A stretch of 64,000 bases of DNA from the NCBI GenBank assembly GCA_040766985.1, contig JAXGPL010000009.1, positions 57,238 to 121,237 of the forward strand, read 5' to 3'. The DNA comes from JAXGPL01 sp040766985. GTDB taxonomy: Bacteria > Bacillota > Sulfobacillia > JAUYEG01. A program made the translations under genes and the position numbers. Below the pieces are notes generated by a model. The model made no database searches. It had not been told where the DNA came from and saw only the letters and a list, made by a program, of their open reading frames with translations. Numbering within the stretch: position 1 is the stretch's first letter; every line of letters starts with the position of its first letter. Positions 42,927 to 51,813 of this stretch are shown here, one piece after another.

Positions 42927-44009
42927 CTAACGGACGAGCTGCCGAAGGGTCTCGGGCAGGCTGGCAGGGTTGTCGCACACCGGCGCCGGGATCAGTGGCT
43001 GCCATGATTCCTCGAATATGCGCCGCCCGTCCGGGCCGAGCAGGAACTCGATCAACCTGGACGCTTCCTCGGGATGAGGGGAGTTCTTCGGAATCGTCAG
43101 CGCGTACATGATCTGAGTGCCCTCAAAGCTTGGCATCACCGAGGCGAACCTTCTGAAATCGAGGTTCACCCGGACGCGCTGGTACTCCTCTTCAAAATCG
43201 GGGCTGCCGAGGTCGATGGCCGGCGGCAGGGCAACGAATCCCAGGCCGCGCTGTTTGGCTACGCTCTCGTACTCAAAGGAGTAGTCGAGGTCGCCTGACT
43301 CCAGCAAGGCCATCAACTGGATACTATAGCTTCGCAGCTTGATACGGGATTGGGTCGACTTGACGACTTCCGGAACGGATATCGTCCGGATGCCGCCATC
43401 TTCCGTGATGGCCATCGGCGGATCGAATGCGGCGCCGATCGTCTTCTCGAATAAGGCATCATCCCGGTAGTGATCCTCGGCCATCTTCACCGCCATCAAG
43501 GTCCGGTACCCCATGGCGTCGATCCGGGGATCGGCCAGGCCGATTGTCACGTCGGGCCGCGAGAGAATCGCCGGCCAGTGCTCGGCGTCCATTTCGGCCG
43601 CATGGGCGCTCGTGGGCTGGCACGCAATGCCGAGCCGGTTAGTGGAAAACTTGATCGACCAGTCGGCGTACGGCGTGCCGCCGCCCGGCAGCGAGGCCGA
43701 GTACATCAACAGCGGTATCAACTGCGCGTCGGCCACGGCCACGACGTCAGCGATCTTCCCCAATTCGGTGACGCTGCGGATGACCTGTACGCTGCCGTGC
43801 CCCTCCAACTGCACGTCGATGCCGGGATTGCGGTTCTCAAACTCCCGTTCAAGGGTCTGGAAGGGCACAAGGAGGCTGCCGGCGATAATAGCCTTGACTT
43901 GCACCCGGTTGTCCTTTTCGCGTCCCCCGCAAGACATACAGCCGGCCACAAGCGCTGCGACCAAGACCAAGGCGACGGCAGTCGGCAGGAGGCGAAGCTG
44001 CCGGCGCAT
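42927..44009 (-). CDS. wtpA: Tungstate/molybdate-binding lipoprotein
   Basis: 360 residues from ATG 44009, with a signal peptide ending in the lipobox VAGC near residue 23. The WtpA pattern is clear: IIAGSLLVPFQTLEREFENR, IDVQLEGHGSVQVIRSVTEL, DVVAVADAQLIPLLM and YADWSIKFSTNRLGIA, the blocks that coordinate the oxyanion in WtpA/ModA-II proteins. The WtpA branch prefers tungstate in characterised archaeal members, but molybdate cannot be excluded. It delivers the anion to the following permease and ATPase. Confidence 0.9.
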   Translation of the reverse strand: MRRQLRLLPTAVALVLVAALVAGCMSCGGREKDNRVQVKAIIAGSLLVPFQTLEREFENRNPGIDVQLEGHGSVQVIRSVTELGKIADVVAVADAQLIPLLMYSASLPGGGTPYADWSIKFSTNRLGIACQPTSAHAAEMDAEHWPAILSRPDVTIGLADPRIDAMGYRTLMAVKMAEDHYRDDALFEKTIGAAFDPPMAITEDGGIRTISVPEVVKSTQSRIKLRSYSIQLMALLESGDLDYSFEYESVAKQRGLGFVALPPAIDLGSPDFEEEYQRVRVNLDFRRFASVMPSFEGTQIMYALTIPKNSPHPEEASRLIEFLLGPDGRRIFEESWQPLIPAPVCDNPASLPETLRQLVR

Positions 44010-44035
44010 ATGTGTTGCTCCATCTCTGACCTGGC

Positions 44036-44614
44036 TCACGGGGCTCGGAGGACCTCGATTTTGGTGACCCATTTGACCCAGTAGCTGCCCTCGGTCAGGA
44101 GCCCCCCTGCGGGGCTGACCACTGCCAGCCGCAACGGTCTGCCCCCTTCATCGTCCAGCGGCTTGCCATCGAGGCGGTACATCAGGATGGTCTGTAGCTC
44201 CGTGTCGGGCACCTCCCTGAGGTCGGGGGTATAAGCGATGAAATCGCCCATCACCTGCTCGTAGCTCAGCACCGTCGAGTAGCCGTCCCTGGCTGAAACC
44301 ATGACCGCATCGCCCTGACCCACGCCTCCGACCTGATTGCATAGCTCTTCGACGGTTACCCCACGCACAGGGTAGGGCCCGTAGACGATTCCGACGGACG
44401 AGAAGAAGCCCCCGTCACCCGCGTACGCCGGCAGGGAGGTTACATCCTTGTACGTCAGCGTCTTGCTGGAGCCGTCTTTCCCGACCAGAGTCAGCCGCCA
44501 GGCTCTCGTATCGGCGTCCACCAGCAGATTCCATGGCTGGAGATAGGCAATCGCCGAGGCCAAGATGAGAAGCGCGCCGGCGATCAGGACGAGCCCGGAC
44601 CTGTCCCTCCTCAT
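44036..44614 (-). CDS. Membrane-anchored molybdopterin-oxidoreductase-like fold protein
   Basis: 192 residues with an N-terminal membrane anchor (GLVLIAGALLILASAIAYL). The domain has the sulfite-oxidase-type fold pattern: WRLTLVGKDGSSKTLTYKDVTSLP, YPVRGVTVEELCNQVGGV, VMVSARDGYSTVLSYEQV, and GGRPLRLAVVSP followed by WVKWVTKIEVL. Most such exported relatives lack the cofactor-binding residues, so it may bind a ligand rather than catalyse. The start overlaps the upstream gene's stop (ATGA). It lies immediately before wtpA, implying a link to tungstate or molybdate. Confidence 0.7.
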   Translation of the reverse strand: MRRDRSGLVLIAGALLILASAIAYLQPWNLLVDADTRAWRLTLVGKDGSSKTLTYKDVTSLPAYAGDGGFFSSVGIVYGPYPVRGVTVEELCNQVGGVGQGDAVMVSARDGYSTVLSYEQVMGDFIAYTPDLREVPDTELQTILMYRLDGKPLDDEGGRPLRLAVVSPAGGLLTEGSYWVKWVTKIEVLRAP

Positions 44615-45474
44615 GCCGGTCGTCTCCGTGCGTAGCAGTACCACCCGACCAGCGCGAGCCCTGCCAGGCCTAATGCTGGCGGCAGCCAGGGCGGTGCGCC
44701 GCCGCGTTTGGCCGGGACATCAGGCGCGCCTGTCACAGCAGTCAGGTCGGCGTTTTCTGGAACGCCTCCGCTGTAAATCCTGACTTCGCTGATCCACTTG
44801 CCCGACAGGCCGTTGGTGCTGGGGTATTGCCCCTCGAAGAAGTGCTGGTACTCCTGCTGGGGCAGGGCAATCTTCATGTCGATGTTGCCAAAAACGCGTT
44901 TTCCGGCCTGGTTTGGCTGTTCCACCATGAAAACGATCTGGAGGGCGCTGGCGTATGCGTTGTTCGCCGGGTATCCAGTGCCGAACCGCTCCCCTTCGCC
45001 AGCCTCTTCGCCGCAGAACCAGCAGAGCGCGATGACCCCCTGTCCGGGCGGGGGCTCATACACGTTGCCGTAGGCAAACGTTGTGTGCCAGTTGTCGACG
45101 GCGATCAGGACGACCTCATCTCCTTCTGCCATGCCGCCCACCAGGTCACAGAGATCCTTCACCGCGGTACCCATCACCGCGCCCTTGTCCTTGAGGTTGG
45201 TGGTTTCGTCGGGATCCCATGAATCACCCTCGAAGACGGGGCCCTGGTGGTAGTAGTGCGTCTCGCCGTCTCCGTAGACCCTGAGGTTGTCCTCCATCCA
45301 CCGGTAATCGACTGTCTTTTCCGCCAGCAAGGTTGTGCCGTCGGCGGCGTACTTCGCGGCACGCACCGCGGTGGTTGCCCCCGCGGCAACCACGGGGGCT
45401 GGAGATAGGACCTGGGACAGGAGCAGCAACGCGATCAGAGCCACGTGGCGCAGCCGCCATACGTTCTTTGTCAT
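44611..45474 (-). CDS. Exported molybdopterin-fold-like protein with C-terminal anchor
   Basis: 287 residues from ATG 45474 (AGGAG seven bases upstream). The signal peptide ends near AAGATT, and a C-terminal helix (LPPALGLAGLALVGWYCYA) plus basic tail anchors it outside the membrane. The central domain has the pattern EKTVDYRWMEDNL, HYYHQGPVF, VKDLCDLVGGMAEGDEVVLIA, WHTTFAYGNVY and WISEVRIYSGG, shared with 39793-41020 and one module of the 1156-residue S-layer protein. It is the first gene of the wtp operon. Confidence 0.75.
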   Translation of the reverse strand: MTKNVWRLRHVALIALLLLSQVLSPAPVVAAGATTAVRAAKYAADGTTLLAEKTVDYRWMEDNLRVYGDGETHYYHQGPVFEGDSWDPDETTNLKDKGAVMGTAVKDLCDLVGGMAEGDEVVLIAVDNWHTTFAYGNVYEPPPGQGVIALCWFCGEEAGEGERFGTGYPANNAYASALQIVFMVEQPNQAGKRVFGNIDMKIALPQQEYQHFFEGQYPSTNGLSGKWISEVRIYSGGVPENADLTAVTGAPDVPAKRGGAPPWLPPALGLAGLALVGWYCYARRRPA

Positions 45475-45498
45475 GATCGGACTCCTATGGAAGATGGT

Positions 45499-45523
45499 GG
45501 ATAGGGGCGCGCAAGGCCTATCC
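45499..45523 (-). promoter_or_regulatory. Small hairpin in the leader of the wtp operon
   Basis: GGATAGG and CCTATCC pair perfectly (7 bp) around an 11-base loop, ending about 25 bases before the first start codon of the wtp operon. It could be a protein-binding operator or an RNA control element. It does not resemble the known Moco/Tuco riboswitch. Confidence 0.35.
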
Positions 45524-45540
45524 CCCTGGTTATACGCCAA

Positions 45541-45564
45541 GCCCTGATATCGCTCTCTCAGGGC
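45541..45564 (-). terminator. Probable terminator of the S-layer protein gene
   Basis: GCCCTGA pairs with TCAGGGC around a 10-base loop, just after the stop of the 1156-residue protein gene. The following bases (TTGGCGTAT) are only weakly T-rich. Confidence 0.45.
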
Positions 45565-45574
45565 AGCGACGGTC

Positions 45575-48500
45575 TCAGATATCCAGAGCGTTGACCAGAG
45601 CCGTGAGAGCTTCCGCCCTGGTGGCGTTGCCGTGAGGCCGCACGGTGTTGTCGGGATATCCCTTCAGGATCCCCGCCTCTGCAGCGGTAGCCACTGCGTC
45701 AACCGCCCAATTCGAGATGTCGTCTCCGTCCGCGAAGCCGGTGGCGCCGGTGACCACGTCAAGATCCAATGCCCGGACAATCATCGTCGCCATCTGCTCG
45801 CGGGTGATCCGGTCGTCGGGGCCAAAGCTGTTGCCCCCGTATCCCTCGACAATCCCCAGGGCCGCAGCCACGGAAATGCTGTCCTTGGCCCAGTGATCGG
45901 CGGTGTCGGCAAAGACCGCGCCCGTCTCAGCAGTCAGCTTGAGGGCCTTTACCAGGATGGTAGCAAACTCCGCCCTGGTAATGGTTGCGTCGGGCCGGAA
46001 ACTGCCGTCGGGATAGCCGGTTACCACCCGTGAGGACACCAGTTCTTCGATATTCGCCTGAGCCCAATGCCCCGCGATGTCATTGAGGGCGGGAAGGGCG
46101 ATCAGCTCGATGCTCGCGATCTGCGAGACCGACATTGAGCCGCTCACAGACGGGCCCACCAGCCGGAGCGGCCAGTTGCTGTCCGACTCGGGAATCGCGG
46201 CCCCGTTGAGCGTGTTGGCCACTATGTAGTCGCTGTTGCGGATGATGTCCCTGCTGCTGATCGTGACCGAATACCCGTCCGCAGCCGTGACCGCCACTAG
46301 GTATCCCGTCGAAGCGAGTTGTTGGTTGAAGGCATTGTCGGTGTGCTTATCCGCGTCATCAACAAATCCCGCGAGGAACCAAAGGGGCATGCCTTCCCAG
46401 ACGCGACCCTTCGAGTCCGTGAACGACGCCTTGTGGTTCGCTCCGAACTGGCATGCGAGCGCCTGTTCAAAGTAGGTCTTGTTGATGTCTTCCTTCAGGC
46501 CGCCGACGGATTGGCCATCAAGCTTCAGAGTCCAATCGTTCACGGGGACCGCGAAGACCTCAATCTTGGTTATGTACTTTGCGGACAGGCCTGCGCACGA
46601 CGGGTACTGGACGTTGTCGGCGTAGTAATAGTGCCAGTACTTCTCGGGCAAGGTCTCGTGCATATCCCACTGCCCATACACGTGGTCGCCGCCAGGCGCG
46701 AAGAACAAACGCATGCCGTCCTTGTACCCCGGCACGTATTCGCCGTCGCCCCACCAGGCCAGAATGGCGTCGCCCTGGCGAGCCTGGACCGCCGGATCCG
46801 GGTAGATGGAGGAGTACGGCAGCGTTGTTTCATAGCCGTCATCGGCGACGAACACGATCTCCGTGCCTGACCCCATACCGCCGACAAGGTCGCAGAGGTC
46901 GCTGACCCGGGTGCCCTTGACGGCGTTCTCGATCTTGAAACCGCCGGGATAGGTCTCCGCCTGATCCCAGACGTCAGCCGGATTGCTGGTAATTCCCTCG
47001 TAGCGGTACTTCGTCACCCCGTCGCCGACTACGGGAAGGTTGGCTTCCATCCATAGATAGTCGACGGTCTTTTCCTCGACGACGGTGGTCTGGTCCGCGC
47101 CGTACTTGACGATATGGAGCTCCGGTATCGGAAGAGCCGTCTCAAACTCGATGAGTTCGATCTCGGCGATATTCCCGACGCTGGTTCCGCTGAACGTGCC
47201 GTCGGGCCTGATGACTCCCTGACCGACTAGCCGTAGCGGCCCGGACTCCGTCAGCGCCTGCCCATTGAGCTTGTCAGCCACAATGTAGCTACTGCTGTTG
47301 GCGATGTCCGCGCTCGCGAACTCCTTGGCGTATCCATCCCCGGCCTTTACTACTACGGTGTAACCGGCCTGAGCTTGAGTGAAGCTAAACGAGTGCGGCT
47401 CGCGGTCATCCACCCAGCCGGCCAGGAACCAGAGGGGCATGCCGGACCAGACATTGCCGTCATTGTCCGTCCACTCCAAGAGGTGCCCCGAATTCGGGCA
47501 GGCGAGGCCGGCCTCGAACTCAGCCTTGGCGAAGACATCAGTGATCTTGCCGGTCAGGCTAAGGTTCCAGCTCCCGGCCCCGGCAGGGGGCGTAAGCAGT
47601 TCGGGGATCGCAATCTTGGCGATCTGACCAACCGCGGAGCCGCCGAGGCTGCCATCGTCCTTGGTGACGCCGGAACCGACCAGGCGGAGCGGCCACGCAT
47701 CCGTGAGCGGCGCTCCGTTGACCTTGTTGGCGACGATGTAGTCGTCGCTTCCGGCGATGTCGGCACTGGTGAACGTCTTGGTAAACCCATCTGCAGCTGA
47801 AACCTCGACGCTATAGCCGTCGGCCGCCAACTGCTGGTTGAAGGTCCACCCGCTGCCCGGCTCGATGTCGTCGACTACGCTCACCAGAACCCAGAGCGGC
47901 ACGCCCGACCAGACGTTACCGTCCTTGTCGGTCCACTCGCGGTAGAAACCCGAAGTCGAGGAGGCCAGATCGCTCTCAAACTCCTCTTGGGTGAGCGTGT
48001 CTCCTATCTCGCCGGACATTTCCAGGGTCCAGCCCTCGGTGGGCACGGGGAGGTCGGAAAGCTCGATCTTGACGATGTTGCCGACCTGTTGTCCGCCGAG
48101 CACCTCGGGGCCCTTAAGGTGAAGCGGCCAGCAATCCTTGCCGCTCGCGGTCTGCTCCGGCAGGGGATCTCCGTTGAAGGTATTGGCGACGATGTACCCG
48201 GCGTTGCGCGCGATCGCCGAGCTGTCGAACGTGGCTGACCACCCGTCGCCCGCGATGACATTGACCTTGTAGTCCTGGGCGGCCAGGCTGTCGCTGAAGT
48301 TGATGTGATCGCTGCCGGCATCAGGGTCATCGTCGACCATGCCGACCAGCAGCCAGAGTGGAACCCCGCCCCAGACGTTGCCTTCGGGGTCCGTCCAGTT
48401 GACCTGGTGCCCTGAGGCCGAACACGCGAGGCCTTGCTCGAAGTACGCCCTGGTAACGCTGGACGCCTTGGCCCCAGTGAGCTGAAGCGTCCAGTCTCCG

Positions 48501-49045
48501 GTGGGCGCCGGTGGCGCAGTCCCGGTGGATGCGACGGTCTTGACGGCCGCTGTTGCTGCGGCCTTGACGGCGCTGAGGTCTGTCTCATCGTCGATGCCGG
48601 CGGCGTAGTAAAACTCAACCCGGTCGCCGGCATGCAGCTCGATGAGGTTGAGGGCGCCGGCGGCGTTGTTGTAGCCGTCCTTGAAGACGTCGTTGACATA
48701 GGCGAACCACTTGCTGCCGCCCTTGACGTAGCCATAGGTGCCAATATTGTCCAGCAGGAGTGCGCCGGATGCCCCGATGTTCTTGTCTGTCACATCAAAG
48801 GAGAACCCTCCGGCGACACCGGCCGCACGAAGGGCCCCAAGCGGCGTCGCTTCGCTGACCTCGTACGAGGCTCCGGAGTTGTAGGCAGTCACGCTGAAGT
48901 TGCCGGTGGGGGACAGCACAACTGTGCCTTCGAAAAGCACATCGATTGTCATTGCACTCGCCTGCGCCGGCGACAACAAGACCGCTATCGCCAACAGCAG
49001 GGTAAACAGCTTTCTGCCGAATCCCTTTCGCGTAAGGTAGTTCAA
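45575..49045 (-). CDS. S-layer protein with DUF4430, molybdopterin-fold-like modules and three SLH domains
   Basis: 1156 residues from TTG 49045 (AAGGAGGAAAG upstream). A signal peptide (LFTLLLAIAVLLSPAQASA) is followed by a DUF4430-type domain (to about 160). Three WTLQLTG/WNLSLTG modules each have W-[SG]-G-[VM]-P-L-W-x-L-x-x-x-V-D-D, DGY-like and YIVA-[ND]-x-[LFV]-NG-x-[PA]-L blocks. A module like the product of 44611-45474 comes next, then a fourth W-x-L module, then three SLH repeats (HWAQANIEELVSSRVVTGYP; HWAKDSISVAAALGIVEGY; NWAVDAVATAAEAGILKGYP). The SLH domains should tie it to cell-wall polymers. It lies upstream of the wtp operon on the same strand. Confidence 0.88.
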   Translation of the reverse strand: MNYLTRKGFGRKLFTLLLAIAVLLSPAQASAMTIDVLFEGTVVLSPTGNFSVTAYNSGASYEVSEATPLGALRAAGVAGGFSFDVTDKNIGASGALLLDNIGTYGYVKGGSKWFAYVNDVFKDGYNNAAGALNLIELHAGDRVEFYYAAGIDDETDLSAVKAAATAAVKTVASTGTAPPAPTGDWTLQLTGAKASSVTRAYFEQGLACSASGHQVNWTDPEGNVWGGVPLWLLVGMVDDDPDAGSDHINFSDSLAAQDYKVNVIAGDGWSATFDSSAIARNAGYIVANTFNGDPLPEQTASGKDCWPLHLKGPEVLGGQQVGNIVKIELSDLPVPTEGWTLEMSGEIGDTLTQEEFESDLASSTSGFYREWTDKDGNVWSGVPLWVLVSVVDDIEPGSGWTFNQQLAADGYSVEVSAADGFTKTFTSADIAGSDDYIVANKVNGAPLTDAWPLRLVGSGVTKDDGSLGGSAVGQIAKIAIPELLTPPAGAGSWNLSLTGKITDVFAKAEFEAGLACPNSGHLLEWTDNDGNVWSGMPLWFLAGWVDDREPHSFSFTQAQAGYTVVVKAGDGYAKEFASADIANSSSYIVADKLNGQALTESGPLRLVGQGVIRPDGTFSGTSVGNIAEIELIEFETALPIPELHIVKYGADQTTVVEEKTVDYLWMEANLPVVGDGVTKYRYEGITSNPADVWDQAETYPGGFKIENAVKGTRVSDLCDLVGGMGSGTEIVFVADDGYETTLPYSSIYPDPAVQARQGDAILAWWGDGEYVPGYKDGMRLFFAPGGDHVYGQWDMHETLPEKYWHYYYADNVQYPSCAGLSAKYITKIEVFAVPVNDWTLKLDGQSVGGLKEDINKTYFEQALACQFGANHKASFTDSKGRVWEGMPLWFLAGFVDDADKHTDNAFNQQLASTGYLVAVTAADGYSVTISSRDIIRNSDYIVANTLNGAAIPESDSNWPLRLVGPSVSGSMSVSQIASIELIALPALNDIAGHWAQANIEELVSSRVVTGYPDGSFRPDATITRAEFATILVKALKLTAETGAVFADTADHWAKDSISVAAALGIVEGYGGNSFGPDDRITREQMATMIVRALDLDVVTGATGFADGDDISNWAVDAVATAAEAGILKGYPDNTVRPHGNATRAEALTALVNALDI

Positions 49046-49366
49046 CTACTCTTTCCTCCTTCAAACCTGTACTTCCAGTGGCTTGATCTCAGCCGCCGGC
49101 CGAGAGTCTCCGGGTCCCGACAACAACGGGGCCCGCCGACGTCCCAAACCACGCCTCAAAGCCAAATTCGTTGGCCCAGCGTGGCATCTTCGTGAGAGAA
49201 TCAATATGCTCCTGCAAGCATATCCGCGGGCGGACCCTGTGCGGCATAGAGACCGGTTGGGGTGGGGGGGGTAGGCCTTCAGTCTGGCCTTGGCGCGGCG
49301 AGGGTTCCGAGAGCGCGGGGCGGCTCGCGCTTTCCCGGGCCGCCCCGCGGATGCCTTTGAGTAACC
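49046..49366. other. Intergenic leader region of the S-layer gene
   Basis: About 320 bases without a gene. It contains a perfect palindromic hairpin (ATATGCT and AGCATAT, 49204-49223, six-base loop) next to CCGCGG, about 160-180 bases upstream of the S-layer gene start. This could be part of a long leader or a protein-binding site. A run of nine G at 49262-49270 precedes the convergent end. No known riboswitch pattern was found. Confidence 0.4.
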
Positions 49367-49864
49367 TCAGTGGTTCTGGGCGTCGGCTTTCGTGAGGTGG
49401 ACTGTACCCCGCGGATGCTCAGGGGGTGCGTAGATCACGTAGACCCTGAGTGGTTTCGAGCCTATGTTGATCACGTTGTGCCACTTGCCGGCCGGTATGA
49501 AGATTGCGTAGTCATCGGAGGCCCCGGCCTGATAGGTCAGCGCGTCCGGGCTGTCGCCCATCAGAACAACCGCCTGGCCCTCCTCGACTCGTATGAACTG
49601 ATCGCCGTCCGGGTGCACTTCGAGACCAATGTCGTCCCCGACGTCGATGCTCATCACGGTAAGCTGCAGGTGTTCTCCCGTCCACAAAGCCACACGGAAG
49701 GCTGGGTTGTCAGTTGTTGCCTCCTCGATGTTGATGACAAATGGGTGCGGCCCGTAGTCCGTCAGCCCTGGGGGGACCAGCGGGCAGGGTTTGTGGGAAT
49801 ACGGCGGACACTTGGCTGCCGGGCCGGCTGAGTAATACGGATTCCCGGGGTAAGCGTTGTACAT
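49367..49864 (-). CDS. Cupin-domain protein
   Basis: 165 residues. The cupin motifs are LEVHPDGDQFIRVEEGQAVVLMG (one His, Asp, Gln) and IFIPAGKWHNVINIG. A 35-residue Pro/Tyr/Cys-rich lead (NAYPGNPYYSAGPAAKCPPYSHKPCP) precedes it, similar to spore-associated cupins of some Firmicutes. The start is ATG 49864 with AAAGGATGG nine bases upstream. The metal and substrate are unknown. Confidence 0.8.
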   Translation of the reverse strand: MYNAYPGNPYYSAGPAAKCPPYSHKPCPLVPPGLTDYGPHPFVINIEEATTDNPAFRVALWTGEHLQLTVMSIDVGDDIGLEVHPDGDQFIRVEEGQAVVLMGDSPDALTYQAGASDDYAIFIPAGKWHNVINIGSKPLRVYVIYAPPEHPRGTVHLTKADAQNH

Positions 49865-49934
49865 CTATCTCCATCCTTTCGCGGGTTGTTGCTGCATTCT
49901 ACGTTCAGTCCCGCGAAGGGTGAATAGCTGGGGG

Positions 49935-51011
49935 TTAGGTGCTAGCCATAGCGGCATCCTCGGCTGCCTGGATGGCTTGGATCACATCCGCTGAGAACCG
50001 GGAATTGTCTCCTCGCGCGGCTATCTCGCTATAGGCCTGCAGGAACCGCGCGGGGGAGCGGAGTAGCTCCACCAGCCCTTCCTCTCCTCGTTCCGCGGCT
50101 ATCCGCCTGCACATGTCCACGCCGAGGATGTAGATCGCCGGCAGGTGCCGGCCTTCGTATGCTCCGAGAAATCGTGCGGGAAGGGTCTTCATCCCCTCGG
50201 AAACCTCAAGACGTCCCCCGATGAGGTCGCAAAGGCCGTTCTCCAGGTCCCGGTAGTGCATCGGGAGGTCCTGGACTGTCTTCTCCCATCTCTTGGGGTC
50301 CGCCATGGGGGCGTCATAGGGGGTGAAGAACATCGTGGCTGAGCCCTCCCCGGATACGGCCCCGACAAGGGCCAGGGCCAATTCTCCCGGTGTGCTGGGC
50401 GTCCTGTCCGAGGAGTAAGGCTCGGGGAGGACGGAGGCGAGCCCGATGTGATGGAGTTCATGTTTGAGCACGTTCTCGACAGGCATGCCGGTACACACCG
50501 GCCGTCCGCCTGCCAGCTTGAGAGGCCAGAAGCTGATGACCACGTCTCGCTTGAAGGCGTAGGCGTCAGTATGGGTTTCAGCGAGGAAATAGGCCGTGCT
50601 GTCAATGCTTGCGCCCGTGGGCAGGCGATTCAGAACTTCTTGCTCCAGGGTACCAGGTTGGAGTCTCCCGACGGCCTCGTAGACCTCACAGTGCCGGGGC
50701 AGGTCTTGCCGGGCTTGCTCCAGGGCCGTAACGAAACGACTGAAGAAGCGATGCCCTTCCCAGGCCCGCCCTTCGGAGTAATCATCAAGGCAGCGCTCGA
50801 GTTCCTCCGTCGTCAGCCCCTCAGCGTCCGAATCCTTGCCGCCGAACTGGCGGATGATCGCCCGCGTCCGCTCAAGGAGAAAGACGTAACCTGGATCGAA
50901 CGCGATCTCCCGGATTGCCTCCCGCGAGAGTCTCCGCCCCGACCCAAGCGTGTGTAGGTAGTCAAGGACAAGCCCGGTACCACGGTGGTCGATTCTCAGC
51001 AAGGCCCACAT
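49935..51011 (-). CDS. DUF5700-like putative zinc protease
   Basis: 358 residues, mostly helical, with a clear HELHH zinc motif (VLKHELHHIGLAS near residue 188). A glutamate-rich helix (GAVSGEGSATMFF) about 35 residues later could supply the third ligand, as in DUF5700 putative proteases. There is no signal peptide. It is transcribed divergently from a membrane HExxH protein, with about 160 bases between them. The substrate is unknown. Confidence 0.7.
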   Translation of the reverse strand: MWALLRIDHRGTGLVLDYLHTLGSGRRLSREAIREIAFDPGYVFLLERTRAIIRQFGGKDSDAEGLTTEELERCLDDYSEGRAWEGHRFFSRFVTALEQARQDLPRHCEVYEAVGRLQPGTLEQEVLNRLPTGASIDSTAYFLAETHTDAYAFKRDVVISFWPLKLAGGRPVCTGMPVENVLKHELHHIGLASVLPEPYSSDRTPSTPGELALALVGAVSGEGSATMFFTPYDAPMADPKRWEKTVQDLPMHYRDLENGLCDLIGGRLEVSEGMKTLPARFLGAYEGRHLPAIYILGVDMCRRIAAERGEEGLVELLRSPARFLQAYSEIAARGDNSRFSADVIQAIQAAEDAAMAST

Positions 51012-51173
51012 CCTCCAAGACTAGCGTGTTGTTGGCTAACAGGAGATGTTTACTGCCCGACAGGGCAAGGTCCCTACAGTGCGGCTGGGACCGAGTGCCG
51101 CTGGGACATGGTTGCTCCGCCTCGTGGCCGCTTTGCTATAATCATCTTGAATGAAATCGTGGGGGCACCGGAT

Positions 51174-51695
51174 ATGAAAAGGTACCTCGGTCTGATTCTG
51201 GCGATTGTGCTGTTTATCACCATTCATGAAGGCATGCATGCCTTGATGGCCCTGGCGTTCGACGAGTACCAGGCTTTCCGGGTCCGTCCATATGGCTACG
51301 AGGTCATCTTCAAGACCCCGGTCGCGGAGCGGGTCGGCGTCAAATGGGGTTACATTTCCGGCGTGAGCAACCTGGTCACGCTGCTGTTGGGCTATCTGTT
51401 CTTTGCGTGCAGGCATGCCTTCTCGCGTGCCAAGAACCGGTTCATCAGTAGCTCCGGGTACTGGCTGGCCTTCATCTTTATGTTGTTTGACCCACTTAAC
51501 CTGTCGCTGATGCCGTTCGTCTTCGGTGGGGATATCAGTGGCATTGTCGCAGGCTTCGGTATCAACAGGTACGTGGTCCAGGCGATCGCCTTCCTGTTGC
51601 TGCTGGTTAACCGTGAGCTGATCATCCACCGGCTCTTCCCGGCGTTCGGCGTTACGACCAAACACCCTCTGTTCCAGCCCGTCGTCAGGGGCTAG
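51174..51695 (+). CDS. M50-like intramembrane HExxH protein
   Basis: 173 residues from ATG 51174, with four membrane segments. The first holds the motif ITIHEGMHALMALAF, that is HExxH inside a membrane helix as in site-2-type proteases. A second conserved-looking patch, LFDPLNLSLMPF, could provide the third ligand (the NPxDG-like Asp). It resembles small DUF3267-type membrane proteases. It is divergent to the DUF5700-like gene and followed by a strong bidirectional terminator. Confidence 0.65.
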   Translation: MKRYLGLILAIVLFITIHEGMHALMALAFDEYQAFRVRPYGYEVIFKTPVAERVGVKWGYISGVSNLVTLLLGYLFFACRHAFSRAKNRFISSSGYWLAFIFMLFDPLNLSLMPFVFGGDISGIVAGFGINRYVVQAIAFLLLLVNRELIIHRLFPAFGVTTKHPLFQPVVRG

Positions 51696-51748
51696 TTGCC
51701 GTGGCCAGCTCCATCTCCCTCTCTGGCGTGCATTCTTCTGCCATAAAG

Positions 51749-51784
51749 AAGGGGAGCCGCCGGCTTTGGGCGGCTCCCTTCTGC
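51749..51784. terminator. Bidirectional terminator between convergent genes
   Basis: GGGAGCCGCC pairs with GGCGGCTCCC (10 perfect pairs) around CGGCTTT-type loop bases, extended by AAG/CTT pairs. Pyrimidine-rich CTTCTGCTT follows on the plus strand and CTTCTTTAT on the minus strand. It serves both the M50-like gene and the MBG-repeat gene. Confidence 0.8.
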
Positions 51785-51813
51785 TTCGAGGCACCGTGTA
51801 TACGGCTGCATGG

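Noticed and set aside
49046..49300. Moco/Tuco riboswitch upstream of the S-layer gene
   Set aside because: The region was examined because of the neighbouring WtpABC genes, but the conserved Moco aptamer blocks are not found. Only a simple palindromic hairpin is present.
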